Origin: Echinococcus granulosus
Taxonomy: Eukaryota; Platyhelminthes; Cestoda; Cyclophyllidea; Taeniidae
Assembly (NCBI RefSeq): GCF_000524195.1
Contig: NW_020170422.1
Coordinates: forward strand, 477,299 to 541,298
Direction: 5' to 3'
Length of the DNA: 64,000 bases
The notes under the pieces were generated by a model. It did no database searches and was not told where the DNA came from. It worked only from the letters and a program-made list of their open reading frames with translations. Position numbers and translations under genes: made by a program. Shown one piece after another: positions 22,201 through 34,914 of this stretch. Positions within the stretch are counted from its first letter, which is position 1; every line of letters begins with the position of its first letter.

Positions 22201-25042
22201 CACACTAATTGTTTCTTTAACTACGAGCTCTAATAAAGGACCATTAGCTCCAGGCCTTACTGTGCGTCGACAATATATATTCTGCCTAGGTATTACGTCC
22301 CCTTTTGTCAAAAGGGTAGACTCGGCGAGCTACATTGGTGACAGGGGATAAGGAACCCAATCTCAATAGACAGTTACCTTGGTTTATACCGATGGGTGAT
22401 AAGGCTTAGCGCGATGTGAGAATCAGTGATGACCCCTACAAATGGCTTGAAAAACACGCCACCCTTTTGCAACTGCGTTAGTGCCATGGTCTGCTGATGT
22501 GGAGCTAGTTGTAAACCATCTAGAGGAGTTCGTTACGGAGCTACCTTCCGTACCTGCATGAAGGTATTAATTATAAAAACCAAATATACCTCTTCCACTT
22601 CACTACTGGATGTCTAGAGCTCAGGCAGAAAAAATTAGGCAGTTCTGAAGTGTGACAAAGGCAGCAAGGAGGATTGCCCTTACGGAACTATTATAAACCC
22701 ACTTCCTTGTTTTTTGGCTCTCCTTTTAGAGCAAAGTTCCCACTACTAACGGTGGATCTGCATTATGGCCAATATTCTTTGTCCCCCAATACAGTACCTA
22801 AACATAAAGAAACTCCAACTCTAGTAGAATTGCCAAGAGATCAGTGACATTGCAGTCAAAATTTAATGATTGGCATGGCTGGCTAGTGGGTGTTTTTCTT
22901 GCAGCACCGCTAACGTCGTGATGACTGGCACTGTGGATTGACTAAGAGTAGCACCGAATACGACGCTCAAATAAGGAGAGGGACTCTGTAACACTAATTG
23001 TCTGTTTAACTTAGAATATTAGTAGCGAACCACGTAGGTGCTTCGCCACTTTGCATCCACCGGGTACCATAGCTTCCAACCTCTGCGGATAGCTCCAAGC
23101 CCTAGGCAGATCCACAATATATATTCTGCCAGAGTACTATATCATCTTCTCCCTAAAGTGAATTCTAAGGACGCCACTAAAGCAAATGAATAGCTTCCTA
23201 TTGCGCTGATATTCCAACGATTGTGACTGACATTAAAATATCACAGAAAGCTTTAGATGATATCGAAGTTTCATAGTTTGTTTCTCACTTGAATCTTCAG
23301 ATCAGCTTAGGACCTTCAGTCAAACATACAAACAGTTTTTAGAATTAACGGATAGGGAAAAGAATGTTCTTTATGCTGAAAAAATGAACTGATATTCATT
23401 GCTATTAGGTATGACAATTTCTTAACCCTGCATCACATAAAGCACAACAAACTTTGAAATGCATCATGTTAAGGCTTACCTTCAATTCCAGACAAAGCGG
23501 TGTTTGATCACAGCGTGAAAAATTGCTAAATGCTTTGTTAAATAATTGCATCGATGAATTCATCTTAATGGAAATTTCATCGACAAAAGATGTTGCACCA
23601 ATAATTTTTTGGATGGCATCTTCTGCAGGATAAACGAAGTTTTCAAAGACCTGGAAGGTGCTATTGCTCACATTGAGCACCTCTTTGATTTTAAAACTTA
23701 TTAACAAGCCTTCAATGCTTTTGTCCAACTCACTGACATTTCTTTTCTAAAATCATTGAAAAAAAGGGTGAATAGTGAATGTGTTGATTATCCCCATTTC
23801 AAGCGGTTGTTTGAAAAATGTCTCCTTCAGCTGATAATAATCCTCACCGTAAATGTTAATCTCGAATTGAAATGCAGCGCATGCTTAAAAAATAATAATC
23901 CAATCATTTGTCAAAATCCAAAGATATCTATCCGACTCCGTTCTCTCATTTTCAAGTTTAGGGGTAGAAATCACATTGTACTACGGAGAGAAATTGATCT
24001 GGAAATGTTTTATTTCTAGGAGTAAGGAGAAGTTACTCTGGTTTGGCTTACAAATGTTTTAACCGTGGAGATAGTGTGCATCCTTCCAGACTGGATGCCT
24101 TCGCGGATGAAGCCGGAGGTATGCATCAAGACGGCATGCAGCCCATCGGGCAGCGAAGTGGGAATGTGCGTCAGCTCTGGTGACGTCTGTGGTTGTGCCT
24201 TTAGGTAGGAGACGACCAAATCCATACTGCAGAAGTAGACCACTAGGAGAAACACAGACGCTGCCACCAGGAGTAGCTCGATTGCCAATAACGTGATAAA
24301 TATGATGCGACACACCAGGTGCTTCCGTCTAGATTTAGTAGGTGGTGCTGCCGTCTGCAATCAGTGGGTACGAAAGCATACGGTCATTACAAATACAACT
24401 AATTTTTGGTTCGTATAAATTTATGTTCTCTTGAAAGGCTTCACCTTCGAAGCAGTCTTTCAACTGTGAATTCTTGACCTTATGAAATCCATGGGCGTCG
24501 CTTAATTTATCAAATAAGACTAACTATAAAACTTCTTGCTAAAATTATGGCAAGGTCGTGCCAACACAAACGGACCACAGACTATGGTTACCTTGTACTG
24601 AAACGAGTTTAAACTGAAACACATGAGCTCCAATATGGATGCAGCTGACGTGGCAAAAACTCACGCTTTTGGAATTGCAAAAGCAACAGTTAATAATCTG
24701 GATGCATATGATGAGTACCACAACAAAGAGAAAGAGCGCCACTGTGAGCCAAAAGATGATCGGTTCGCGATTTGGATGCGCGTGCGCAGAGTCCACTCCT
24801 GCTTGACCTCCACCCAGTTCATCTGGCATGGCTTTAATAATGGACAAAGGTAGAGGTCTTAGGAGAAGCATATTGGTAAAAAAATCGTGTTTGATGCTAG
24901 GGGTAAGTTCGAATCGTGGGGATTCTCTCGGTGCACTGGAAACATTCTCAAAGATAACATTCAGAAGGCTTCCATTTTCCACTTGAATAATCCAAATCAT
25001 CATCTCTGTCGCAATGGCTATCACTGGAAAATCAAAAGCCAT
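19205..25042 (-). CDS. prominin-like pentaspan membrane protein, copy C (complete)
   Basis: Nine exons on the minus strand: 25042-24665, 24354-24052, 23746-23480, 22117-21679, 21519-21382, 20841-20544, 20411-20297, 20028-19753 and 19600-19205. All are GT-AG and in the same phases as copy B, giving 869 residues. TM1 (about 94-116) is followed by CCFC. TM2 is at about 142-168, TM3 at about 427-451, TM4 follows CCCS in exon 5, and TM5 is at about 804-833. Exon 9 ends in a Gly/Asp/Ser-rich tail finishing KDEKLP. Exons 5, 6 and 7 are exactly as long as in copy B (138, 298, 115 bases), while exon 4 is 15 bases shorter. It faces copy B tail to tail. Intron 3 contains an old TRIM-like element in antisense. 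Function is inferred from the family: a cholesterol-associated protein of membrane protrusions. Confidence 0.9.
22196..23179 (+). mobile_element. TRIM-like LTR element, two LTRs (in copy C intron 3)
   Basis: The 5' LTR, about 22196-22334, starts TGTAACACACTAATTG and ends GAGCTACA. It is followed by TTGGTGACAGGGGATA. A purine tract AAGGAGAGGGAC stands just before the 3' LTR at 22987 (TGTAACACTAATTGTC), which runs to about 23179. The interior is shared with the elements at 14255, 46742 and 50318. Element sense is opposite to copy C. Confidence 0.75.
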
Positions 25043-25070
25043 TATTTTATTTTTTTTTCTAAAAGAGAAA
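25043..25070 (-). promoter_or_regulatory. splice acceptor just upstream of the copy C start codon
   Basis: On the minus strand TTATTTCTCTTTTAG ends at 25059, 16 bases before the ATG at 25042. It is a strong acceptor in the same place as in copy B. Confidence 0.55.
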
Positions 25071-25874
25071 TAAGTCCAAATTAGGTGGGTGTTCTTTACA
25101 TGGTTAATTAAAAGGAGTAATCCATGCAAAGTTTGTTTAACTAGACCTCATTCAAATGATGAGGAATTGTTATGCATAGCTTATTTGTATTAACGTTCTG
25201 CAGGTGACCCAAACAAGGGCACAAATATGGCATCAGTCTCCCGGTTCTCATTGGTTGATACGTCAATCGAACTATCTGCTTAAGAATGGAACTGTCTGAT
25301 AGTGAAACCCTGAATCGCACACAGAAAAACCAGTCGAGTCCGAAGATTTAGTTTGCATGAAGTGTATGGGTTAAGACCTAAGTTTTAGTATAAGACTTAG
25401 CTCTGGTAGTTGAGCTTAGAATGAAAAATCCCATCCAAACAACTGGAACAGTACGACTTAATTAGCGAAGTGATTTTTGAATAGGTTTCGTTAACATAGC
25501 AACGGGTACACTTAAGATAAATGCCTCTAATTGGCTAAGACAAAGGTGGCTGGCGTCCAATGCCTTCTCTAATTAATCAAAAATTTACTCCTACATTAAA
25601 AATATCGCTACGTGAAGTAGCATTTTGGATGGATTTGCAAAAAACTAAAACCCTGTGTAAGAGCAATGTGTCAACACTAAAAGATAGTAGTATATAGCAG
25701 AAGATGTGGAAGATGCCTGAGCTTACGACATCTGAGGTGAGAAAGTCTTAATGATAGAGTAAAGGACTCACACCCTTTTACATTGGCAAATGCCAATCAA
25801 CATCATGAATCATCAATTGGTTTTCCACCTCTTTTACGTTAGCCATGCAAAACAAGCCAGTTGATTGAATTATA

Positions 25875-26043
25875 TTGTATCGCCCCGAGACTTCCCTGAA
25901 GGTGATCAAAGACACAGATATTGTCGACTTACAGAAGAGATCGGGGCTACTGACATGGTCCGGAGGCCAGCCTACCTGGCGGTTCACTTGAGTGATTTCT
26001 TACCAAAAACTAGAGTTAAGCAAACAGCCAATGTATTACAACA
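25875..26043 (-). repeat. solo LTR of the TRIM-like family
   Basis: Begins TGTATCGCCCCGAGACTTCC and ends GTATTACAACA, the reverse complement of the family's TGTTGTAATAC start. It is one of the better preserved copies. Confidence 0.85.
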
Positions 26044-29000
26044 AGGACCAATGACTTTAGCAACTTACCTTTCGTTAGGCAAATAAAAGCATCATTGTTT
26101 GACTTCAAACAACCATTTAAGTTTTGTGTATAAGGTGTGCTAGAGCGGGTTTTTGCATGAAATTTTTCACTTACTCAAGCCTGAACAGCAGTTAGGGCTG
26201 AGATATACATGTGCAGAGAGAAAAAACCCTCCGTTTTCTTCTTTAGAAACAGCCAAGACTGGTAAATCGGGTAAATAAAAATCAAATTTGTAGAAAAAGG
26301 AAAATTAAAAGAAATCCTTTTTCTTTGTATCTGATTTGTGAAAAGATTTGAACTTTAGGAAAGGGGAGGGTTGTTACCGTCCCATTTGCATTCCCTGGAT
26401 AATATTTTGTTGGAGGTAATTGCCTTCTCTTGGTCCTGTCCAATCACGAGCGAAGTAAAACGGACAGTTGGAAAAAAAAAGCAGGTAAAAACTGCAGTGA
26501 TATTTGTCCTGCTAGAGACAAAACTTTGCTGAAAGCAGAAATTGCAGCTAGCCTATGTCTCAAAAAGTACAGAAAATACATTGTATTGTTGATTGGTTAA
26601 TGAGCAAATTTGATATGTCAAGGAGCTTCCCAAAGTTATTTATTATTTCTCCTTCAAAAAGTCTTGCAAGCCTATTTGAAGACCTCATTATGTAGAGAGT
26701 TGTTATTACCACAATCGTGCAAGTGCTAAATTAATTGGAAAGGGCATTGCTTTAACTCTACTTCAATTTTTAGTGACTTTAGTAACAAAATTCTTCCACT
26801 TCTGCTTCTAACTTTGGAAAACTGGGATTCTTATACAATAGTGATAGTTTTAGTTAAAAAGAAACAGTCTGTTCCCTTATTTTTTCACTATGTAGGGAAC
26901 AAAAGGGTTGTTTTTAGATAGGAAGTTTTCTGTGGTAAATTTTGTATCCATTTCTAGTGTAAAGGTACGGAGGGTTGCTAATGACAGCTGGTGTTTTAAC
27001 CTGGTGGCGTCGCAGACTGAGAGTAAAATGAGTTGGTCTGAGTAGTCTAAACAGTGGGACTTTTAAAATAAAGATCAGAGAAGTGTAATATCAAGCAATA
27101 ACAATAGTCTCATTTGATGTCAATTTGTAGTTAAAGTAGATGCTAAACTAACTGCATTTATCTTCCAGTTACGATGAAAAAATGGGAGTTTGACCACTTT
27201 ATATATGGAACACAGACTGCTGATTGCGTATAAGCTCACTGGACAGATCTTTATTTTAAATGCTTTTCAGTGCAGTCAAATATCTCCTTAAATCTCCTCA
27301 GTTACATAATCGCTAAGTGGAGTTGGGGGGCAGGAGTACAAACTTCTCATGTCATTGTCCGGTTAATTCAGTTATGATATGGTAAATGAGATTAAAGCCT
27401 TAAATCAAGAACCAACAGCATTGCCAATCGCACATTTGGATGGAAATTCAACTTCTTCAATGTTGTTGGAGGCGGAAATCTAATTTAACCTTGCTGTCAA
27501 TCAACAGCCACCTTAATTTTCAGCTTAGATTACCGACACAGTTTGCCGTTGGCTTCCAGTTTGGAACGTATCGTTCCAGCGTTTCGTTGGCTGTCTTGAC
27601 AATTATCTTATCCTGCATCTTTCACAGGTCACTTCAATAGCAAAGGTAGGAAATACAGGTGCAAGTAGGTAGAACTAAAATAATTCAAAGGATGTTCTCC
27701 TAAGAGACACAGGAGAAGGTGGTGAAAAATGAAGTATGGAATGGAAGGTCAGCTGATACCAAATGAACGGTTCTGTTTTTCGACTCTTATGTTGGAGTAT
27801 TTTTTAAGGCATAAATCAACACTCTATTCATTACCTATTTCCAAGAAACGTTATAGTTAATTTCTTTTACAGATACAAGTGAAATCATCTTCGACTTTTC
27901 TTTCAAAACCTTTAAATCACTATTCCCAATCCAAGGGGTTTTGGTTCATTACCTGTATTTAATTTGCTATTGACAGGTTGGCAATGATGTCGTGCAAGGA
28001 ATTTGCCTATAAATGTTTGATTGTGGCATCACATTTAGACTAATCGAGTGGCTGTAAAGTTCTTATAAGCATTATTGAAATAAAACCGCGATTTTTCCCG
28101 GACTGTAAATGTAAAGGTGTAAACAACCCAACAGTTCGAACTTAAGCTTCGGAAAAATGCAAATGAATCAGCTATCAGAAAAGGCTGCTAAATATGCAAG
28201 CCTTAATTCATTTACTGCAGGCTGTAAACAAGTTACATCTAAAGTTGAGAATTCAAAAGGGGAGAGCAAAAAAATGAGGGCAATCTTGGCGGACGTGAAT
28301 TTGCTACTTACAGGAAAAACTTGACAGTCGGTCAGTGAATGGGAATGCAAATTTAGCGCATGATCACTTAACTTTGAACCTACAAGTTGGCATTAGGATT
28401 GCTCATTTTGTTACATCACATCTGGTGGTGCTGCAAGATAAAAAATGATCTTGAAACCACTCCAACTATTCATCTTTTTAAAGATTTATTTCACACAGTT
28501 CGGCAATATTGCCGAGAGGAAACATTAGGCATTTGATGCTTAGGTTATTTTGACATCGCTCTCACTATCCTTTCAAAAAATCCTTATTTACTCCTACCGT
28601 GGCTCATATTTTCCATGGAAATTCAGTTTATTTTTATGTCGTTAGTTACGGTTATTTGCGTTCATAAAACCCATTTTATGCACTTATGTACGTTGTTGTT
28701 GACGCCTTAGGCATTCCTTTGATGTTATTTCCACAGTAGACGTAAAACTTTTGGAAAAAGTATTAAAATACAGGTGAAAAAGGACAGAACAATGCGAATA
28801 TATAAATTTTATGAAAAAAAAGTCAGATGACTGTTGCCTACTGAAATCTACAAATAAGGTTTTCATATGGCAGTAAAATAACTTTATCAAAAAAGCTACC
28901 CAACTCCTGTGAAAGGTGCTCCACACGAACCACCTTCAATTTGCCTTGTGCTTTTCTTTCAAAACAACTACAGCGACGTCACAAGCACAGACTGCCATAT

Positions 29001-29328
29001 ATCATTTCTCATCTGGATAAGCTTATTGACAACTTCATATGACACCCCGTTGTCAGCAAAGAGAATGCGTGAAACAGCTAATCTATTGGCATGTGTTTTG
29101 AAAGTACTGAGATAATTTCCACAATAAACTTATAAAAGTCATCCATTCATTGCTCATCAGCTAGAAATTCAATTTTAGGGGGTTAATTTTATTTAATTGT
29201 GGCATATTCTTGTCTAAAAAATGAATCAAAATAAGCTCCAGACCAAGAAATAAACAGACCGATTTAACTTATCAAACAGTCCTTTTCATTTGCGTAAATC
29301 GTATTGATGGCCCCAGGAAGCGAAATTT

Positions 29329-29510
29329 TGCAGTTCCCGCGACCTCTCAGAGGATGAACGAAGATATAATATCCGGACAGAATGTGTTTTCGACATATAT
29401 TGGGCTTGCAGGCTACTGACATTGCCCAAAAATGTCAGGCGGCCCAGCATCACTACATTAATGGAGTCCTCAGTGTCCCTTAAAAAAAAACGGAGGATTG
29501 GACGAACGAT
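29329..29510 (-). repeat. solo LTR of the TRIM-like family (degraded)
   Basis: Family landmarks GATGAACGAAGATATAAT, GACAGAATGTGTTTTCGACA and TTAATGGAGTCC are in order. The right end is altered. Confidence 0.6.
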
Positions 29511-32151
29511 TATGGCATCACAATGGATCGGGGAGCAACTCAGAAGTAGGCCTTCACTGGACTTCAATGGATGGAACTCTCACTAATAAAGGGAGTTCTG
29601 TATGCACGTCACCTTTTTGGTGTGATTTAGAAGCAATTTTATGTCTAATTAAATAAGCGGTTTGTCTTAAAGCATTGGTACACAAACAACTCCATTAGTC
29701 AGTAGTCTCCTTAAGGTTTCCGAATAAAACAATATTGTTATAAAAAGAAAACTCTTCATCATTTCTAATTGCACGTCCACAATACCTGACCAAGGCCTCT
29801 AAAGTTAACTTGTTTTGCATTTCACTAGAGGGCTTTCCAAACAGTCCTTGGACTGCACCCCCTAAAAAGGCACTTCCGTGGGATGGATAGAGCGAGTAAA
29901 CAGTTGACTGTTATTTACAAGTGATTCAATGACATATATTCGCAGATTTACCACCGATAGTTGTCATCTGCTACTTAGACTCCCCTTAGTTATTCACCTG
30001 CAAAAATAAGTAATTAATCCATCCACCATTATCTCTTAAATCTGCAATTACACTTTACTCTACTCGTGATTAATCACAATTTCGTTTCTGTAAAAAAAAT
30101 CTCCTTTTGTCGTTTGCAATCGTGATGGTGATTGGCAACCTTTTAAGTGAACGCAAGGAGTCATAATAAAAATCATTAAATATTATTCTACTAATGGCTT
30201 GTCAGTAGTATAGTATGTCAAAGGAGCAGTTGCTAGTCGTAAAGATGTTTTGGCATATTCACTCTATCAACATCAAATGGTCTGTCATTAAGTTGAGCCT
30301 ATAAATTACAATCAGCACATATTATTTAATTTCGGTCTTTACCAGCTATTCACTCGGGTGAATGAAAGACCCAGTAGTTGCTCTTTGTACCTTTAGTAAA
30401 TTTATGTAAATTTAACTCTTCTTTTAGGTCAACGGGTTTAGCTATTTACACTTCGGCGATAGTTTATTGGGTCATCGTTAATGTTGGACTCACTTATCAG
30501 TTGTAAGTCTATTGTGGAATACCTCTAAAAGTGGGGTCCTACTATGAAATTTAGTTTGAATGGCATCGGCAACAATTTTCCTGTGTACAACAAGGGCAAT
30601 GTTACTTGCATTTCGTTTTAAAAATTAGTAGATTACTAATCCAACACAGTCATGATAATTGGAGCACAATATCATGATTGTCTGTCATAACGCTTTCCTG
30701 TATTTAAGATTGAAAATATTCGACTCTCAAAGTCTTTTTTTAAAGATGCCAATAATTACTTTGTTAAAAACTGAGATTACACGAAACGGAAGCAGAAGCT
30801 AAAGTCCATTTTTGGATTTACATAGAAGAACGAACATTTCTTCGGGCTCTTTTTAGGGTTTATAGCAAGGCGTAAAACAAAGTAAGTTGATGATATAAGT
30901 ACATTAAAGAGGATTTACAAAGTGAAAAAAATTGTTTCGGCATTTAAGGTTTTTAAAACTAATAAATTCTTGTCTATCAAGCGCGACTAAGGAAAAAACA
31001 GATTTTCAATATGCCCCCCTAAAATTTTAGTGCTCCTTTAACATCATAGATATACTGATGAACTTACGTTTACTAAATGTATCTCCTCCATTTATCTAAA
31101 AGAGAGGGGCAAAGTTTCCTATTTTGGAGCAAAAATTAAAGCCAAAATGCTGTTTTGTAAAGATAATCGCACGCTAACTTCCATCTACTTGTACCAGAAG
31201 TTTCCCTTCCCATTACGTTTACTTAAAGATCGAATAAGGTGGAAAATGCTAAAGCTGCCAGTAAAAATGAAATGCCAGTTGTCTGGTGATACAGTTTGAG
31301 TAAACGGTCGGTCGTCACATAGATGTGTACGGCATGCGAGGGCGTCTCCGATGTCGAGTTATTTTCAGACCTCTGTTTATACGCCCACTGAAAATGAACT
31401 GGTAGATCTGTTGGCTTACCCGAGCGTCAAATCCCATAAAATTAGTTTCGCAGATTTTCTTTTCCATTTACTTTCTTAATTTGCCACCTATCAGAAACAT
31501 CGACTGGTCAATTCTTTGCTCACCTCTGAAAATATAATTTTAAAAACTACTTAATTCAAATAAAACAATAGGTGTCTATTTATTATACTACTCATTTTGA
31601 GCACTTTGAGGCCTCCATTCTTCCCTTTTTTTACTGTGAGCTAGTAGTGCCTTTCACTGGAAATGCGTTTCGTTAATACAGCAAAACTAAACATTTTACC
31701 ACTTCTTTTAGCACCTGCCTGTCAAAATACAAACATGTCTTCTCACTTTGCCTGGCACATTTGTTACACCTTTCCCTGGGGCAGTAAACTTGTTTGTTCT
31801 CTCTTGAGGACATGCAAATTTATGGCAAGGTTGGTAGAAGGAACTTGCTAGTGTGACTGCGAAACCACTAAACATATAAAAATAGAATTCTGCAGGCCAG
31901 ATAATCCAAAACACAAGTGCTCTTAAGGTGTGTGAAGCAAAACTGGGAAAAGTGTGGCACAAGAATAGGGGCGCAAACGAAAAATTAAGGTAATTTTTAA
32001 TTTTGTCCAATTTTTATAGAAGGGGTAGTGATAATCATTGGTAGTTGGGACAGTATTTAATTTTTATTTATCCGAAAACCACGTGAAAGTTGTACTTTGT
32101 CAAATGGCTATTAGTGGTTGCGCTGCGTCTTTAATTCCACCTTGATGAAGT

Positions 32152-32357
32152 TGCCACCCAAGAGCCCCGAGACCTCCGTGAAGACTAAAAAAGAAATAAT
32201 ACTCGGGTAGAACATGTGTTGTCAACATACTTTGGAGAATGGGAGCCATCTGCAAGGCCCAAAGACCAGGCCGCCAGGTAGACGTTCACTGGCGGGGTTT
32301 TTAAGTGATCCGTTAGCATAACCGAGAGTTAAACAAACGAATAACGTATTACGACCA
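32152..32357 (-). repeat. solo LTR of the TRIM-like family
   Basis: Carries AGCCCCGAGACCTCCGTGAA, GTGTTGTCAACATAC and ACCGAGAGTTAAACAAACG, ending in CGTATTACGA. Confidence 0.8.
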
Positions 32358-32672
32358 CCTCATTAACTTAAATTCTAAGTTAAAAGTGGAATTGGGCCCT
32401 CTACATTAAAAAAGACGATGAGGAGATGGTAGAAGTCAAATTAGGGAACTCTGTTGCCAAATCTGGTGTCCCCTGTTGAAATATATTGGACCTGGTTTTC
32501 TGAAACACTTACATCCTCCTTATCTAAAAGTTCCCAATTTATTATTCCCAACGATTCTATTGTCAAAAAGCATTAAAGTTCTCTATATAGTAGTAAGATT
32601 ATGAAATTCATTTGGTTATATTAGTAGAATGTTGGATTTATTAGGGCAAAATAAAAAGAATTAGGTTAAACA

Positions 32673-33769
32673 GCAGTATTTCGAAACTTCTCTGTAGACT
32701 AAGGTAGACAATACTGGGGCGGAGCATATGTGGTCGACATACGGAGAGGATTAGGGCTTTTGGAGTGGGTCGGAGGCCAGGGAGCTCGGCAAAGTTGTCA
32801 TGCTGGAGACTCCAAGTGAACCCGTTACCAAAACCGAGACTTTGACAAACAAACTGTGACATAGCTTGCTCGCCCATGGCGATCTCCTTGATTATCCTCC
32901 CGCTCCGGTAATTTCACTTCAATCTGCGGTACAAAAAAAGTAATTGCAAATCAACCACTCCAGTCACTGAAATTTTATGCAATTGGGAAGGTGCTTCAAC
33001 ACAATGTCAATAATCCCTCTTGACAATTTTGCTGGACCTGGAGTTTCGTCCTGCTTGTAAACTGTACTGGGAAAAGGAGAGTATGCAGGCTATCACGCAC
33101 GTCCATAGCCAGTCGTAGGAACAATGTTTCAAAAGCAGAATCATGTAACAAAGGATGGAGTCTAAAGTAGTCCCGTGGGCGTAGGATTTTCCGTCTCTCC
33201 CTCTTTGCTAATTTCTTCTTACTTCAGTGTTGCCTAGCCATTTCTGTCTAAGTTCTATCCAACTGGTAGGGGAGTGGATGAGGTATCGTAAGTATACACA
33301 TTTGATACCTACGTATAGGTGCAGTAGACTACTTCGTAAAGAACGTCGTTAGATGTCTTACCGCTAGTTTGGATTCATTTGTTAAAAAAATTCCTGCAGA
33401 CCACGGGATTGGGGTGGTTGCTAAAGGTAGGCAGCATTTCCAAACTTTCCACCAGGGGTCTTTTTATATTTCCCATTTGCACCATATGCACTTCTTCCGT
33501 CATCTTAAGGTTTATCACTCAGCAGAATAAGGATAATTTTCCTAAAGGACCGTATTTGATCCCCACTGCCACAAATGCAGCGCCCCGAGACTTTTTTTAA
33601 GACGAAAGAAGACATAATACTCGACTAAGTATGCACTGTCGTCATACAGTAAAACTTGGGGCTACTGGCAGGGTCCAGAGGTAGCGCTGCCCATCAGAGG
33701 AACAATTTGGGAGTTACAAAGTGCCTCATTACCGAAACGGGAAGATAAAGCTACACTTAAGGTACTACA
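32673..33769 (-). mobile_element. TRIM-like LTR element, two LTRs
   Basis: The left (3') LTR is about 32673-32868 and the right (5') LTR about 33576-33769, starting TGCAGCGCCCCGAGAC and ending TACTACA. On the minus strand the base run after the 5' LTR reads TTTGTGGCAGTGGGG, matching the primer-binding-site position of other copies. The interior shares blocks with the elements at 38152 and 42452. Confidence 0.7.
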
Positions 33770-34429
33770 GAACATCTTAATATCTGAAAGCCTAAGGGCT
33801 ATGCATTTTGGAACAGTGTAGAATCGGATGTCTTTCTCCTCAAAACACAATAGAAATCAGCTTGAGAAATATGGTGTCTGATAAGACCTTTGCGTTAAAG
33901 TATTATTTAATATAATTGTAATATGTACAAAAGTGAATTACCTACTGTTAATCTTTCCGACAATATGACTGTGGGTTGATAAAGCATTCTTTTTTTGTCA
34001 AACTAATCATATGCCCTCTTTCATTTTTAGGTCAATAATGGATAAGAGGTTACTCAATTTCAATCACTTGGAATAATGAAGAAATGACATATATTCCTTG
34101 ATACCCATTAAATATTCTCTTTGCATTTAAATTGTTAAGAGACCTTATACTTGTTTACACTTTAATCTTCCCTGTCTAGACCATTCCAATGCAATAGTAA
34201 CATCATACGCCTTTGCTACAGGTGTTTATTTTAGTTTCTAACCTTATACCTGTTGAAGACTGCCCAATGGCACCAAGTACCCTGTTTAGAACGGCTCCCT
34301 TACATTTATATCATCAAAATGAGTTAGACACTGTGTATGCTCACCTATCTGACAAAGTTTACCAAGATGACTCCTCGATGGCTCCATTTGTAAGCAACAT
34401 GGTTATAGGTCGATTAACTAACATTCCTT

Positions 34430-34443
34430 TCCTTTTTAAATAG
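34430..34443 (+). promoter_or_regulatory. relic splice acceptor before the D pseudogene exon
   Basis: A pyrimidine-rich run ending AAATAG at 34443 stands 13 bases before the position of the lost start codon, as in copies B and C. Confidence 0.4.
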
Positions 34444-34779
34444 GAGGATTGACACCGTGACATCTGATTTCTTATTGATTACTTTGGTGACAGTGAGTGA
34501 ACAGAGCCATCTCTTTGAAAAAGTACCACACTTCTTAAACGAAGCACCACATTTTGATCTAGCTGACACCATAAATTCCGGCTTCTTCATCAATATGCTA
34601 TTTCTGAAGCTCTTGGCTCCGGCCATTCTGAAGGCCATTCCTGAGGCTCCAAGATGTGGCCAGGAACCGGGAGATAACCCTTGTAAGCATTTCGCTTGCA
34701 AGCTGATCATTATTTGGAAAGTAATGGTTGCATTTTGACTCTTCCTTATTTTAATTCACATTTCACCTGTTATTGCTAC
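34444..34779 (+). pseudogene. prominin-like relic, exon 1 only (copy D)
   Basis: The frame from 34457 reads a peptide matching exon 1 of copy C along its length: SDFLLIT at the start, then HFDLADTINSGFFINMLFLK and APAILKAIPEAP, parallel to FELTPSIKHDFFTNMLLLR and PLSIIKAMPDEL. The start codon position holds GTG instead of ATG. The Gly-rich GGGQAG motif is eroded to RCGQEPG. A TGA at 34738 interrupts TM1. The exon is cut at 34780 by a TRIM-like LTR and a gap, and no later exons were found beyond it. This is a dead fourth family member. Confidence 0.72.
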
Positions 34780-34814
34780 TGTAGCGTCCCGGGACTCCCT
34801 GAAGACGAAAGAGG
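34780..34814 (-). repeat. TRIM-like LTR fragment cut by an assembly gap
   Basis: Starts TGTAGCGTCCCGGGACTCCC and runs through GAAGACGAAAGAGG into the N run. No matching end follows the gap. Confidence 0.75.
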
Positions 34815-34914
34815 NNNNNNNNNNNNNNNNNNNNNNNNNNNNNNNNNNNNNNNNNNNNNNNNNNNNNNNNNNNNNNNNNNNNNNNNNNNNNNNNNNNNNN
34901 NNNNNNNNNNNNNN
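34815..34914. other. assembly gap of 100 N
   Basis: Exactly 100 unknown bases, probably a fixed-size scaffold gap of unknown true length. Confidence 0.99.

Larger units (their letters stand above)
25071..34429. other. intergenic region with scattered LTR remnants
   Basis: Between copy C and relic D I recognise only TRIM-like LTR copies (25875-26043, 29329-29510, 32152-32357, 32673-33769). The rest is AT-rich with short reading frames that show no family signature. Confidence 0.4.
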
